Shown: positions 51,158 to 60,038, counted from the first letter of the stretch. The stretch: 64,000 nt of DNA from Lachnospiraceae bacterium (GCA_910574885.1 CAJTDD010000008.1:97921-161920), one strand, 5' to 3'. The notes: a model not told the origin generated them from the letters alone. Program-made: numbers and translations.

Positions 51158-52354
51158 ATGCAGATGGAGAAAGTTTTCATCTTAGGGGCCTGCCGCACTC
51201 CAATCGGCAAAATGGGCGGGGCGCTGGCTTCGGTATCGGCAGCAGACTTAGGGGCGCTGGTTATCAGGGAATCCCTGAAAAGAAGCAAAATTTCCCCAGA
51301 ACAGGTAGACCACGTATACATGGGATGTGTCATACAGGCAGGGCTTGGGCAGAATGTGGCAAGGCAGTCGGCATGGAAAGCCGGGCTTCCGTTTTCGGCA
51401 ACGGCACAGACAGTCAATGTGGTTTGCGGCTCAGGATTGGACGCGGTCAATTCTGCCGCAAGGCTCATCCGCGTCAAAGAAGCCGACGTGGTGGTAGCCG
51501 GCGGCATGGAATCCATGTCAAAGGCTCCGTTTGTGCTCATGGACGCTAGATACGGATATCGCATGGGCAGTCCGATGACGGAAACGCCGCTGGTAGATAC
51601 GATGGTGAACGATGCGCTGTGGGATGCCGTCAACCATTACCACATGGGCATTACAGCAGAAAATATAGCAGAGAAATGGAACATTACACGCCGGGAGGCA
51701 GATGAGTTCGCCGCCCTTTCCCAGGCGAAAGCTGCGGATGCGATAGCGGCAGGCAGGTTCCGGGAAGAGATTGTCCCAGTAGTCATAAAGGGGCGGAAAG
51801 GCGATACCGTGGTTGACACAGATGAAGGTCCCAGGCCCGGCGTCACGGCAGACGCTCTGGCGCGATTGAAACCCGCTTTTAAGGATGGCGGTATCGTAAC
51901 AGCCGGTAACAGCTCAGGAATTAATGATGGAGCTGCGGCAGTTGTCCTGGTTTCGGAGGAAAAGGTCAGGGAGTTGGGGCTGCAGCCCCAGGCAGAGTGG
52001 ATCGGCGGGGCGCTTGGCGGCGTTGACCCTGCAATCATGGGAATTGGCCCGGTGGAAAGCACGAAGAAACTATTGGAAAAATGCAGCCTTACTATTGACG
52101 ATATGGATTTGATTGAGGGGAACGAAGCTTTTTCCGTGCAGTCTATAGCAGTCAAGCGCGAATTAAATATTCCGGACGAAAAGCTGAATGTGAACGGCGG
52201 AGCCATTGCGCTTGGCCATCCCGTAGGAGCTTCCGGATGCCGCATTCTTGTGACCCTCATCCATGGGATGAAACAGAAGAATGCCAGGACCGGCATGGCA
52301 ATGCTCTGTATCGGCGGTGGCATGGGATGCAGCGCCATGATAAAAAATATTTGA
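51158..52354 (+). CDS. Acetyl-CoA acetyltransferase (thiolase)
   Basis: A 398-residue thiolase that condenses two acetyl-CoA to acetoacetyl-CoA. The nucleophilic cysteine is in NVVCGSGLDAVNSAARLI near 88. The active-site histidine lies in ALGHPVGASGCRI near 350 and the second catalytic cysteine in CIGGGMGCSAM near 380. Length and motifs are complete. Such genes normally sit in butyrate or fatty-acid operons. Here it lies 22 bp after a sugar aminotransferase and 16 bp before a 3-hydroxyacyl-CoA dehydrogenase. This suggests that 3-hydroxybutyryl-CoA is made for the polysaccharide. This region is distinctly richer in G+C than the end of the cassette. Confidence 0.95.
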   Translation: MQMEKVFILGACRTPIGKMGGALASVSAADLGALVIRESLKRSKISPEQVDHVYMGCVIQAGLGQNVARQSAWKAGLPFSATAQTVNVVCGSGLDAVNSAARLIRVKEADVVVAGGMESMSKAPFVLMDARYGYRMGSPMTETPLVDTMVNDALWDAVNHYHMGITAENIAEKWNITRREADEFAALSQAKAADAIAAGRFREEIVPVVIKGRKGDTVVDTDEGPRPGVTADALARLKPAFKDGGIVTAGNSSGINDGAAAVVLVSEEKVRELGLQPQAEWIGGALGGVDPAIMGIGPVESTKKLLEKCSLTIDDMDLIEGNEAFSVQSIAVKRELNIPDEKLNVNGGAIALGHPVGASGCRILVTLIHGMKQKNARTGMAMLCIGGGMGCSAMIKNI

Positions 52355-52370
52355 GAACTGGAGAACATGG

Positions 52371-53207
52371 ATGATTATTGCAATAATTGGAACCGGAACC
52401 CTGGGTCCTGCGATTGCCCAGGTGTTTGCGCAGTGTGAAAAGACGGAAAAGGTCTATCTGTGTAAGGGAAGGGAGACGTCAGAGAGCGACGGCAGGGATA
52501 AGATAGAGAGAGCTTTTGAAAAGCTGGCTGCAAAGGGAAAACTGACACAGGAAGAAATCAATCGGTATCTGGGTAAAATCCTGGTGGGCGGCAAAGAACA
52601 TGCAAAAGACGCGGACCTCTTGATAGAGGCGGTAGCAGAAAATCTTGAGGTGAAGCAAAAGTTATTTCGGGAGATGGACGCCATATGTGATTCCCACACG
52701 ATTTTTGCCACCAATACATCAAGCCTTCCGATTCAGTCAATCGGCAGGGGCATAAGGCGGCCGCTGGTGGGAATGCATTTCTTCAACCCAGCCCCAGTGA
52801 TGAAACTGGTTGAAGTGATTGCGGCAGACGACACGCCCCAGGATATGGTTGCCCAGGTGATGGAGATTGCCCGAAATATCGGAAAGACTCCGGTAGAAGT
52901 CAGGGAGGCTCCCGGATTCGTGGTGAACCGCATCCTTATCCCGATGATTAACGAAGCCGTCGGAATCTATGCAGAGGGCGTCGCTTCGGCTGGGGATATT
53001 GATACGGCAATGAAACTGGGTGCAAACCAACCGATGGGCCCCCTAGCGTTAGGGGATTTGATTGGTCTGGACGTCGTGCTGGCGATTCTGGATGTGATGC
53101 TGAAAGAAACAGGAGATAACAGATATCTTCCGCAGCCCATGCTCAAGAAGATGGTCCGAGAGGGAAAACTTGGGAGAAAAACAGGCGAAGGATTTTATCC
53201 GTATTAA
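52371..53207 (+). CDS. 3-hydroxybutyryl-CoA dehydrogenase
   Basis: A 278-residue NAD(P)-dependent 3-hydroxyacyl-CoA dehydrogenase. The Rossmann motif is IIGTGTLGPAIAQ near 5-17. IFATNTSSLPIQ and the catalytic His region VGMHFFNPAPVMKLVEVI lie near 135-152, and APGFVVNRILIPMINEA near 183-199. Length is that of Hbd. It reduces acetoacetyl-CoA made by the thiolase just upstream to 3-hydroxybutyryl-CoA. No crotonase or butyryl-CoA dehydrogenase follows, so the product is not on the butyrate route here. Instead an LpxD-like acyltransferase gene comes next, 5 bp after the stop. Confidence 0.95.
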   Translation: MIIAIIGTGTLGPAIAQVFAQCEKTEKVYLCKGRETSESDGRDKIERAFEKLAAKGKLTQEEINRYLGKILVGGKEHAKDADLLIEAVAENLEVKQKLFREMDAICDSHTIFATNTSSLPIQSIGRGIRRPLVGMHFFNPAPVMKLVEVIAADDTPQDMVAQVMEIARNIGKTPVEVREAPGFVVNRILIPMINEAVGIYAEGVASAGDIDTAMKLGANQPMGPLALGDLIGLDVVLAILDVMLKETGDNRYLPQPMLKKMVREGKLGRKTGEGFYPY

Positions 53208-53218
53208 AGGGGATGGGT

Positions 53219-54103
53219 ATGAAGACATACTTTGAAGTAAATGTAAACCGATATGTTCCGGAAAAGGAGTTCGTGGTCTGTCGTCCGGCATCGCTGAACT
53301 ATCCGAAAGACCACGCCGTGATGTTCGTCACAGAAGAGTATATGGACAAAGCAGACGCACTGCTTGACTGTAAAAACTGTCTGGTATTCTGGCCGGAGAA
53401 AATCCAGGTCCCGGAAAAGATTGCAAATCGGCATGCAGTGGTACAATGTACATCTGCAAAAAACGGGTACTGCGCTTTTTATCGGGATAACCAGATTACC
53501 TATTATCCCCCAAAAGAAGAATTTGAAGTTGCAGGCGGCGCATATATCGCAAAAACGGCTGTAATCGGAAAGGATTGTACGATCCTGCCAGGCGCATACA
53601 TAGGCGGAGAAACTGAGATAGGCGACAACTGTTATATTGGCACCGGAACCCGTTTGGTGGGGGAAGTACACATTGGGAACCGAGTGATTATCCGGGAGAA
53701 TACGGTGGTCGGAGCAGACGGCTTGTCTACGGACAGGGATGAGGAAGGAAGGGCTTTAACGATGCCGCAGTTTGGCGGCGTAGTCATCGAGGATGACGTG
53801 CAGATTGGCGCGCTTACGGTGATTTGCCGGGGAGCCATTGACAATACCGTCTTAAAGCGCGGCGCAAAAATAGACAGCAGCGCTTTTATCTCCCACAATG
53901 TTGTGGTGGGCGAAGATACCTTTATTGTTGGCGAGACAATCATGTTTGGCAGCTCTTCGACAGGCAGACAGTCATTTCTTTCCGGAAACTCCACGATTCG
54001 CAATGGACGCCATATCGGAGATAAGGCGATGGTGGGCATGGGGGCTGTGGTAGTTGGCGACGTTGGCGACGGCGCGGTAGTGAAGGGAAATCCGGCGAAG
54101 TGA
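53219..54103 (+). CDS. LpxD-like left-handed beta-helix acyltransferase
   Basis: A 294-residue protein. After an N-terminal domain of about 100 residues there is a long run of hexapeptide repeats, for example YIAKTAVIGKDCTILPGAYI, IGDNCYIGTGTRLVGEVHIG and KAMVGMGAVVVGDVGDGAV at the end. The build recalls LpxD, which puts 3-hydroxyacyl chains on the amine of a UDP-amino sugar. A Firmicute has no lipid A, so a capsule role is likely. With the aminotransferase, thiolase and dehydrogenase upstream it could N-acylate the amino sugar with 3-hydroxybutyrate. LpxD proper uses acyl-ACP; use of CoA here is inference. An ATG two codons upstream (53213) is the alternative start. Confidence 0.82.
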   Translation: MKTYFEVNVNRYVPEKEFVVCRPASLNYPKDHAVMFVTEEYMDKADALLDCKNCLVFWPEKIQVPEKIANRHAVVQCTSAKNGYCAFYRDNQITYYPPKEEFEVAGGAYIAKTAVIGKDCTILPGAYIGGETEIGDNCYIGTGTRLVGEVHIGNRVIIRENTVVGADGLSTDRDEEGRALTMPQFGGVVIEDDVQIGALTVICRGAIDNTVLKRGAKIDSSAFISHNVVVGEDTFIVGETIMFGSSSTGRQSFLSGNSTIRNGRHIGDKAMVGMGAVVVGDVGDGAVVKGNPAK

Positions 54104-54116
54104 CAGGAGCGTTGAT

Positions 54117-54809
54117 ATGACAGAGAAGCTGCCAAAGGTTAGAAGAACATTTTATACAGTCGCAGGCAAGCGGCTTTTGGATATCCTCCTCAGCGGCATT
54201 GCGATGATACTGCTGAGTCCCTTGCTGTTGCTTCTGTCCGTCCTGGAACTCATTTATCATGGCAGGCCCATCTTGTTTGAGCAGGAAAGACCAGGGCTTC
54301 ATGGAGAGGTATTCAAGCTGTGCAAGTTCCGTTCCATGACAAACGAGACGGATGCAGAGGGAAATCTTCTTCCAGAAGAGCAGCGCGCCACAAAGTTTGG
54401 GAAGTTTATCCGCCGCACGTCCCTTGACGAGCTGCCGGAACTGTTGTGCATCTTTACAGGAAAGATGAGCATCATCGGTCCAAGGCCGCTGCTTGCGAAG
54501 TATCTTCCCCTCTATACCAAGCGGCATATGCAGCGTCATGAGGTGCGGCCGGGATTTGCATGTGTCCCGTTGAAACCGGTGCATACATGGACCTGGAACG
54601 ACCAGTTTGAGAATGACGTATGGTACATAGAACATTGCAGCTTTTGGGTAGATGTGAAAATGGTGTTCGCCGTATTACGTGAAGCAGTGGCGGGAGCCGG
54701 ATACCGGGTTGAAGGGAACCGGGAAGAATTTACCGGAGAAAATTTGAATTCAGATGCAAAAGGTGGTAGGGGAAATGAGGGCAGTGATAATTGCTCCCCA
54801 CAACGATGA
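54117..54809 (+). CDS. Initiating sugar transferase (phosphoglycosyl transferase, PglC-like)
   Basis: A 230-residue monotopic enzyme. It has a hydrophobic N-terminal helix (MILLSPLLLLLSVLE), GRPILFEQERPGLHGEVFKL, CKFRSMTNETDAEG, and TSLDELPELLCIF with the catalytic acidic pair. MSIIGPRPLLAKYLP follows. It would load the acylated amino sugar on undecaprenyl phosphate. AGGAG precedes the start. It overlaps the PIG-L gene by 35 bp. It is closer to the enzyme at 6678 than to that at 26168, both having the insert between the KFRSM and SLDELPEL motifs. Confidence 0.93.
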   Translation: MTEKLPKVRRTFYTVAGKRLLDILLSGIAMILLSPLLLLLSVLELIYHGRPILFEQERPGLHGEVFKLCKFRSMTNETDAEGNLLPEEQRATKFGKFIRRTSLDELPELLCIFTGKMSIIGPRPLLAKYLPLYTKRHMQRHEVRPGFACVPLKPVHTWTWNDQFENDVWYIEHCSFWVDVKMVFAVLREAVAGAGYRVEGNREEFTGENLNSDAKGGRGNEGSDNCSPQR

Positions 54810-55425
54810 TGAGATACTGGGCGTTGGAGGGACAATGGCAAAATTGGCAAAGGCGGGGAATGAGGTGATTGTCTGCGAAGTGACGGCAGGCGATCTGGAG
54901 GATGAGATGGTAAAGCATCAGAAAAGAGAGGCGGCGGCATCCCATGAACTGGTAGGAGCAAAGACGCATTTCATGAATCTACCGGCGGTAGGTCTGAGAG
55001 AAATGAAGACGACGGAGCTTAACCGTGCCTTTCAGGAAACGATGTCAGACCTGAAACCGGATGTTGTTTTTATTCCGCATCAAGGTGATATGCATATCGA
55101 TCATAGGATGACGGCTGAGGCTGCAATGGTAGCGCTTCGTCCGGTGTCGTTTCCGGATTTGAAAGGGATTTATGCATATGAAACGTTGTCAGAGACGGAT
55201 TGGAATACCCCGTCTGTGGAGCATTCGTTTATTCCGGGCATGTTTGTTGACATTACAGATGAATTAGAGATTAAGCTGGAAGCGATGAAGTGCCATGCAA
55301 GCCAGTTGCGGGAGTATCCCCATCCAAGGTCGCTGGAAGCGATACGGGCATTGGCGATGCATCGCGGCAGTACGGTATGCAGAAGATACGCGGAGGCGTT
55401 TGCTGTTGTCCGTGAGATGTGGTAA
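54775..55425 (+). CDS. PIG-L family N-deacetylase
   Basis: A 216-residue zinc-dependent deacetylase. The metal motif is APHNDDEILGVGG near 6-18, a variant of AHPDDE in which the first histidine is shifted, and HQGDMHIDHRM lies near 102-112. The start at 54775 is chosen because AGGGG precedes it and it aligns with the deacetylase at 5988; a longer frame from 54754 is possible. It probably frees the amine of an N-acetyl sugar on the lipid-linked intermediate. Cassette 4 also has an ATP-grasp gene, repeating the pairing in cassette 1. Confidence 0.85.
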   Translation: MRAVIIAPHNDDEILGVGGTMAKLAKAGNEVIVCEVTAGDLEDEMVKHQKREAAASHELVGAKTHFMNLPAVGLREMKTTELNRAFQETMSDLKPDVVFIPHQGDMHIDHRMTAEAAMVALRPVSFPDLKGIYAYETLSETDWNTPSVEHSFIPGMFVDITDELEIKLEAMKCHASQLREYPHPRSLEAIRALAMHRGSTVCRRYAEAFAVVREMW

Positions 55426-55445
55426 GGCTGTATAAGGAGGGTGAA

Positions 55446-56693
55446 ATGGACAGACCGCTTATCAGTGTAATTGTTCCGGTTTACATGATAGACAGATACA
55501 TTGGCATATGTATTGAAAGTATATTGAACCAGACGTACCAGAATCTCGAAATCATCCTTGTTGACGATGGGGGAAAAGACAGGTGCCCTGAGATATGCAG
55601 GCTGTATGCGAAGAAGGATAGCAGAATCAAGGTCATCCACAAACCTAACGGTGGACTGGTAAGCGCTCGTAAGGCGGGGCTTAGGATATCCGGCGGTGAC
55701 TACATAGCTTATGTTGATGGGGACGACTGGATTGGTCCGGGATTTATAGAGGTCCTTTATACAGCCGTATATACATCCGGCGCAGATATGGTCTGTGCCG
55801 GGCTGACACGGGACTTATTCTCGAAATCCGCACATTTTTCCAATGCTTTGCCGTCAGGGATTTACGAAGGAGAGAAGCTTAAATATTTATGGAAGAACAT
55901 GCTTTCTTACGGGGCTTACTACCGCCCTGGAATCAGCACCTACGTCTGGAACAAGCTGTTTAGAAGGGAAGTCTTGCTCACGCCGCAATCGATGGTAGAC
56001 GACAGAATTTCGATCGGTGAGGACGGGGCGGTTACATATCCTGCACTCCTGAACTGCAGACGTGTGGCAGTCGTCGGTAATGTGGCATATCACTACCGGC
56101 AAAGGGAAGACAGTATGCTCAAGCAGAGCGCGTGCTATGGGGATGAGGCTCAAAAATTGAGTTACCTGTACCGCTATATGACACAGTGGAGTCAGTCCAC
56201 AGATCCAAGCTTGGAGATTGCGGCACAAGTCAGGGATTATGTCCTCTCAATGGCAGTCATGCGCTCCGGCGGCAGGACTCCCCAGGATGATTTTTCAGTC
56301 TTTGATACCGCCTACTACGGCAAAAAGGTGGCAGTTTACAGCGCCGGAACGTTCGGTCAGCAGCTAGTCAGACGTTTCAGGGAAACGGACCACTGTAATG
56401 TGGCGGCATGGCTTGACGACGACTATTGGGAATATAGGAGGTGCTGCCTGGACGTCGATCCAGTGGAGGCTGTGACAAAAACTAATTTTGATTATGTCCT
56501 GGTTGCTTCCGTAGATCCTGCTGCGACAGGGAAATCTGTGAAAAGGCTGCTGGATCTAGGGATAAGCAAAGACAGAATTCTCACGGTGGCAGTACCGGAA
56601 GAGAAAGGACATTTAATAGAACGTTTCCTTGATGTGGATACGATAAAAAAGATGGAAGCAAAAAAGAAATGCGAGGTTTTATCACATGCTTGA
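55446..56693 (+). CDS. Family 2 glycosyltransferase with C-terminal Rossmann-like domain
   Basis: A 415-residue protein. Residues 1-230 are a GT-A domain: SVIVPVYMIDRYIGICIESI, ILVDDGGKDRCPEIC near 37-51, NGGLVSARKAGLRISGGDY, and AYVDGDDWIGPG near 87-98. Residues about 290-400 form a separate nucleotide-binding-like unit (VAVYSAGTFGQQLVRRF and FDYVLVASVDPAATGKSV) seen as a tail in some capsule glycosyltransferases. AGGAGGG precedes the ATG at 55446; an upstream ATG at 55419 lacks a site. The last bases overlap the next gene. Confidence 0.88.
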   Translation: MDRPLISVIVPVYMIDRYIGICIESILNQTYQNLEIILVDDGGKDRCPEICRLYAKKDSRIKVIHKPNGGLVSARKAGLRISGGDYIAYVDGDDWIGPGFIEVLYTAVYTSGADMVCAGLTRDLFSKSAHFSNALPSGIYEGEKLKYLWKNMLSYGAYYRPGISTYVWNKLFRREVLLTPQSMVDDRISIGEDGAVTYPALLNCRRVAVVGNVAYHYRQREDSMLKQSACYGDEAQKLSYLYRYMTQWSQSTDPSLEIAAQVRDYVLSMAVMRSGGRTPQDDFSVFDTAYYGKKVAVYSAGTFGQQLVRRFRETDHCNVAAWLDDDYWEYRRCCLDVDPVEAVTKTNFDYVLVASVDPAATGKSVKRLLDLGISKDRILTVAVPEEKGHLIERFLDVDTIKKMEAKKKCEVLSHA

Positions 56694-57447
56694 TTTAGCA
56701 AAGAAGATGCTTTCGGCAAGAACAGGGCAGACACATATTTTCTCAGTAGGGCAGGCAGGTTACATTATCAAGAGTAGCAGCGGGCAGCTTCTGGCTATTG
56801 ACCTATATCTGTCGGAATGCGTGGAGAGAGTAGAAGGGAATAAAGGATTTAAGAGATTGCTGCCAAGGATTCTGGAGCCTGCGGCAGTCCGTTTTGATGC
56901 AGTCATCTGCACGCACCCCCATCTTGACCACTTCGATGTTGACTCTGTGCCTGAAATGATGGGGGGAGGTACAAAGCTGCTCTGCTCTGCAGGCTGCGTC
57001 AGGCTGGTAAAACAACTTAGGCTGGAATATTACAAATCGGACATTATCTATGTTTCACCCGGCAGCTATGAGACGGTTGGCGATTTTGATATCAAGTTTG
57101 TCAACTGTGACCACGGAACCGGCGCGCCTGATGCCGTCGGCGTGGTTGTGGAAGTTGACGGGAAAACCATTTACGAGACAGGCGATACATGCCTGCGGAC
57201 AGACTCCCAGGATGAGGTTGAAAAGCCCTTAGATGTGCTGATTGCCCCCATTAACGGAGCTTATGGGAATCTGGATGAAGAGGAGTGCGCGGTGCTGGCA
57301 GAGCTTCTGGCTCCCGGAGTCACCATTCCATGCCATTATGGGATGTTTGCGGCACATCACGGAGATGTAGGCAGGTTCTATGACATTATGACGGAAAGGG
57401 AATTGCCTTTCCTGCTTATGGGACAGGGGGAACAATATACGCTCTGA
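56686..57447 (+). CDS. Metallo-beta-lactamase fold hydrolase (UlaG-like)
   Basis: A 253-residue MBL-fold protein with the metal motif CTHPHLDHFDVDSV near 77-90. IKFVNCDHGTGAPDAVGVVV and YETGDTCLRTDSQDE carry the further His and Asp ligands, and IPCHYGMFAAHHGDV lies near the end. The layout is that of UlaG-type lactonases and related hydrolases. A role in capsule synthesis is unusual: it could open a lactone, remove an ester or hydrolyse an activated donor. Its overlap with the glycosyltransferase and the short gap to the ATP-grasp gene place it firmly in the operon. Confidence 0.85.
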   Translation: MLDLAKKMLSARTGQTHIFSVGQAGYIIKSSSGQLLAIDLYLSECVERVEGNKGFKRLLPRILEPAAVRFDAVICTHPHLDHFDVDSVPEMMGGGTKLLCSAGCVRLVKQLRLEYYKSDIIYVSPGSYETVGDFDIKFVNCDHGTGAPDAVGVVVEVDGKTIYETGDTCLRTDSQDEVEKPLDVLIAPINGAYGNLDEEECAVLAELLAPGVTIPCHYGMFAAHHGDVGRFYDIMTERELPFLLMGQGEQYTL

Positions 57448-57461
57448 GAGCGGAAGGAGAA

Positions 57462-58757
57462 ATGAAAATGGTCAAAGAATTTAAAGGTAAGAAATTGCTG
57501 ATCCTTGGCGGCAATCCAGAGACGGTCCCGCTGGTTGAGATTGCTAATGGCATGGGAATCCAAACGGTTGTGTCTTCTGCGCGCCATACCGACCCGGCAA
57601 AGCGCGCCGCATGGAAGGCATATGACGTTGACGGTATGGATGTCCCTGGCCTGGTGGCGCTTGCAAAAGAAGAACAGGTTGACGGCGTGCTTGTCGGCGT
57701 TGCCGATATCCTTGTCCCCGCGTACTGTAAAGTATGCGAAGCACTGGAGCTTCCATGCTATGCCACACAGCAGATTGTGGATGTGTTTGCATTCAAGGAT
57801 GTTTTTAAGGCCACTTGTGAACGTTTTGGCGTTCACGGCATACCAGAGTTTTATCTGGACGCCGATATGAAACGTGAAGATCTGGACAAGATCGAGTACC
57901 CGGTCATGGTTAAGCCTGTTGATAATGGCGGCGGTGTCGGTATGACTGTAGCTTACAACGAGGATGAGCTGAGGAAAGGTGTAGAAGAGGCTCTTGAGAA
58001 CAGCAAAAAAAAGCGGTTTATCGTTGAAAAGTACATGCAGTGTGATGATATGGGGATGTATTACACCTTTAAAGACGGGTACTGCTCCGCATCCTGCATC
58101 TATGACCGTTATACGACAGATGAGCAGCCAGGACTTTCCCGTGTTTGCCTTGGCGGTACATATCCGTCCAAACATCTTGAAGAATACTTTGAGCGTATGC
58201 ATCCTAATGCGTTGCGTCTATTTAAAGAGATTGGTATTAAAAATGGCGTTTTAATGCTCTCGGGTTTCTATGAGAATGGAGAGTTTTATGTGTATGACAC
58301 AGGTTTCCGTCTTCAGGGCGAAGCGCCTCATCTGCTCATGAAGGCGATTCATGGTTTTGACCAGCGTGAAATGTTAATCCGTTTTGCATTGACTGGTTCT
58401 GAGGGGGATATAGACCTTAGGACCGCCGACGATACGAGGCTGCGAGGTAAGTGGGCAGCTACGTTGTGGTTTCTGTTGAAAGAAGGAAAGATAGATAAAA
58501 TAGTTGGTATGGAAAATCTTTATGAAGATGATAGGGTTGTGGCAAACATTCAACGTTTGCACGAAGGAGATACCGTTCTTCCTGAATGGATCGGTAATGA
58601 AAAACAGGTATTAACCCGTATGTACCTTGTCTGTAATAGTAAAAAGGAATTGGCTGATACACTGGAGTATTATATGAACACGGTAAAAGTTATGGATGAG
58701 GATGGCAATAATATGCTCCTGAAAGGATTTAATGTAAATAAGGCGCTTGAACGATAA
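57462..58757 (+). CDS. ATP-grasp family ligase
   Basis: A 431-residue protein of the same build as the one at 26816. It has KLLILGGNPETVPLVEIANG for the pre-ATP-grasp domain, FKDVFKATCERFGVHGIPEF, YPVMVKPVDNGGGVGM near 147-162 for ATP, and FYVYDTGFRLQGEAPHLLMK near 275. In the last segment the usual Glu-x-Asn metal site reads D-T-G-F-R-L-Q, so metal binding may differ. It probably forms an amide with a sugar amine. AAGGAG precedes the start. Neighbours are an MBL hydrolase and an SDR. Confidence 0.8.
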   Translation: MKMVKEFKGKKLLILGGNPETVPLVEIANGMGIQTVVSSARHTDPAKRAAWKAYDVDGMDVPGLVALAKEEQVDGVLVGVADILVPAYCKVCEALELPCYATQQIVDVFAFKDVFKATCERFGVHGIPEFYLDADMKREDLDKIEYPVMVKPVDNGGGVGMTVAYNEDELRKGVEEALENSKKKRFIVEKYMQCDDMGMYYTFKDGYCSASCIYDRYTTDEQPGLSRVCLGGTYPSKHLEEYFERMHPNALRLFKEIGIKNGVLMLSGFYENGEFYVYDTGFRLQGEAPHLLMKAIHGFDQREMLIRFALTGSEGDIDLRTADDTRLRGKWAATLWFLLKEGKIDKIVGMENLYEDDRVVANIQRLHEGDTVLPEWIGNEKQVLTRMYLVCNSKKELADTLEYYMNTVKVMDEDGNNMLLKGFNVNKALER

Positions 58758-58804
58758 TGTTCTCTCCTTGTAGACCGACTTTGACTGAAAGAAAGGGAAC
58801 ACGG

Positions 58805-59575
58805 ATGGAATTTGAGAGATTAAAAAACAAGGTGATTGTTGTATCTGGAGGCACAAAGGGGGTTGGCCGTGCGTTTGCTGAGGTCGCCGGCCGTGAAGGC
58901 GCAATGGTTGTCATAGGCGGCCGCGATGAAAAGGCTGGCAAAGAAGCGGTTAGGAATATTAAGACTTTTGGTTCTGATGGTATATTCGTCCACACGGATT
59001 TGCAGAAGATGGAAGAGTGCAAGCGCCTATTTGATGCTGGGTTTGAGAAGTTCGGGAAGATCGACGGTTTCTTCAATTATGCCGGTGTGACTCCGGTAAG
59101 CCCGCTTGATACCTGTGATGAGAAGACCTTTGACTGGGTGACAAACGTGAATTATAAAGCGGCTTTCTTCTGCTGTCAGGCAGCAGTGAATTACATGAGA
59201 ATGAACGGCGGCGGCTCGATTGTTCTTACAGGTTCTGCACATGCCTGGGGCGGACAGAAGGACAGGGCTGCGTATGCGATGACGAAAGGTGTGCTGAGGA
59301 TACTGAATGAACATATCGCTCATCAATATGCCGCAGAGCAGATTCGTTGCAATTATTTGACGCTGGGGTGGACCCCCACGGAGGGGGAAGTAGAACTTAG
59401 ATTAAGCCAGGGGGAGAGAGAAGCAGAGCTGAGAAAACGTGCTGCTGAAATCCTTCCCATGGGTCGTATGTGTGAGCGCAACGACTATATGGAAGCTTTG
59501 ATTTATCTTATGTCGGATGCAAGCTCCATGATGACTGGAAGCACGTTTAGAGTGACGGCTGGGGAGTATATTTGA
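58805..59575 (+). CDS. Classical short-chain dehydrogenase/reductase
   Basis: A 256-residue SDR of the FabG type. VSGGTKGVGRAFAEVAGREG is the cofactor motif near 13-32, FFNYAGVTPVSPL near 87, the catalytic Ser is in VLTGSAHAWGG, and Tyr-x3-Lys is in AAYAMTKGVL near 157-166. It reduces a keto group with NAD(P)H. The product may be the acid partner of the preceding ATP-grasp ligase or a sugar. An upstream ATG at 58757 overlaps the previous stop, but 58805 matches the start of the fold. Confidence 0.9.
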   Translation: MEFERLKNKVIVVSGGTKGVGRAFAEVAGREGAMVVIGGRDEKAGKEAVRNIKTFGSDGIFVHTDLQKMEECKRLFDAGFEKFGKIDGFFNYAGVTPVSPLDTCDEKTFDWVTNVNYKAAFFCCQAAVNYMRMNGGGSIVLTGSAHAWGGQKDRAAYAMTKGVLRILNEHIAHQYAAEQIRCNYLTLGWTPTEGEVELRLSQGEREAELRKRAAEILPMGRMCERNDYMEALIYLMSDASSMMTGSTFRVTAGEYI

Positions 59576-59576
59576 A

Positions 59577-60038
59577 ATGGATATTAAAAGAGCATGGCAA
59601 TCCTTTCGATTGCTGATATTGTTTTCGTCTAAAAAGCGTGGAGATTATGTAAGGAAACATCATATATATGGTGGTTGTGGCAAAGACGTCAGGCTGCCAG
59701 TTGGTTTGATTCCACTAAGGGCTGAGAATATATTTCTCCATAATAATATCGAAGTGGCATCAGGGGCTAAATTTGTGCCTCATGATGCAATTCACAGCGT
59801 ATTCAATCATATGGGCGAAGAAAAGTATAAGGAACATGTTGGCAGAATTGAAGTTTTTGATAATGTGTTTATAGGGGCAAATGCTATTATACTAGGTCCT
59901 TGCAATATAGGACCAAATGTCATTGTTGCTGCAGGGGCTGTCGTGAGCAAAGATGTTCCTTCTGGAAGTATTGTAGGAGGAGTACCGGCTAAAGTCATTG
60001 GAAATTATGATGAACTGAGAGAAAAGCGGAAAACATAG
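59577..60038 (+). CDS. Hexapeptide-repeat O-acetyltransferase
   Basis: A 153-residue left-handed beta-helix acetyltransferase. It has NIFLHNNIEVASGAKFVPHD, then VFIGANAIILGPCNIGPNVI and VAAGAVVSKDVPSGSIVGGV, ending PAKVIGNYDELREK, which is typical of the serine acetyltransferase/WbbJ group. It lies one base after the SDR stop. It likely adds O-acetyl groups to the polysaccharide or an intermediate. From here to the end of cassette 4 the DNA turns A+T-rich. Confidence 0.88.
   Translation: MDIKRAWQSFRLLILFSSKKRGDYVRKHHIYGGCGKDVRLPVGLIPLRAENIFLHNNIEVASGAKFVPHDAIHSVFNHMGEEKYKEHVGRIEVFDNVFIGANAIILGPCNIGPNVIVAAGAVVSKDVPSGSIVGGVPAKVIGNYDELREKRKT

Noticed and set aside
57378..58202. Minus-strand frame of 274 codons
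   Set aside because: It is antisense to the MBL hydrolase and ATP-grasp genes, has no ribosome site, and its translation matches no family I know.
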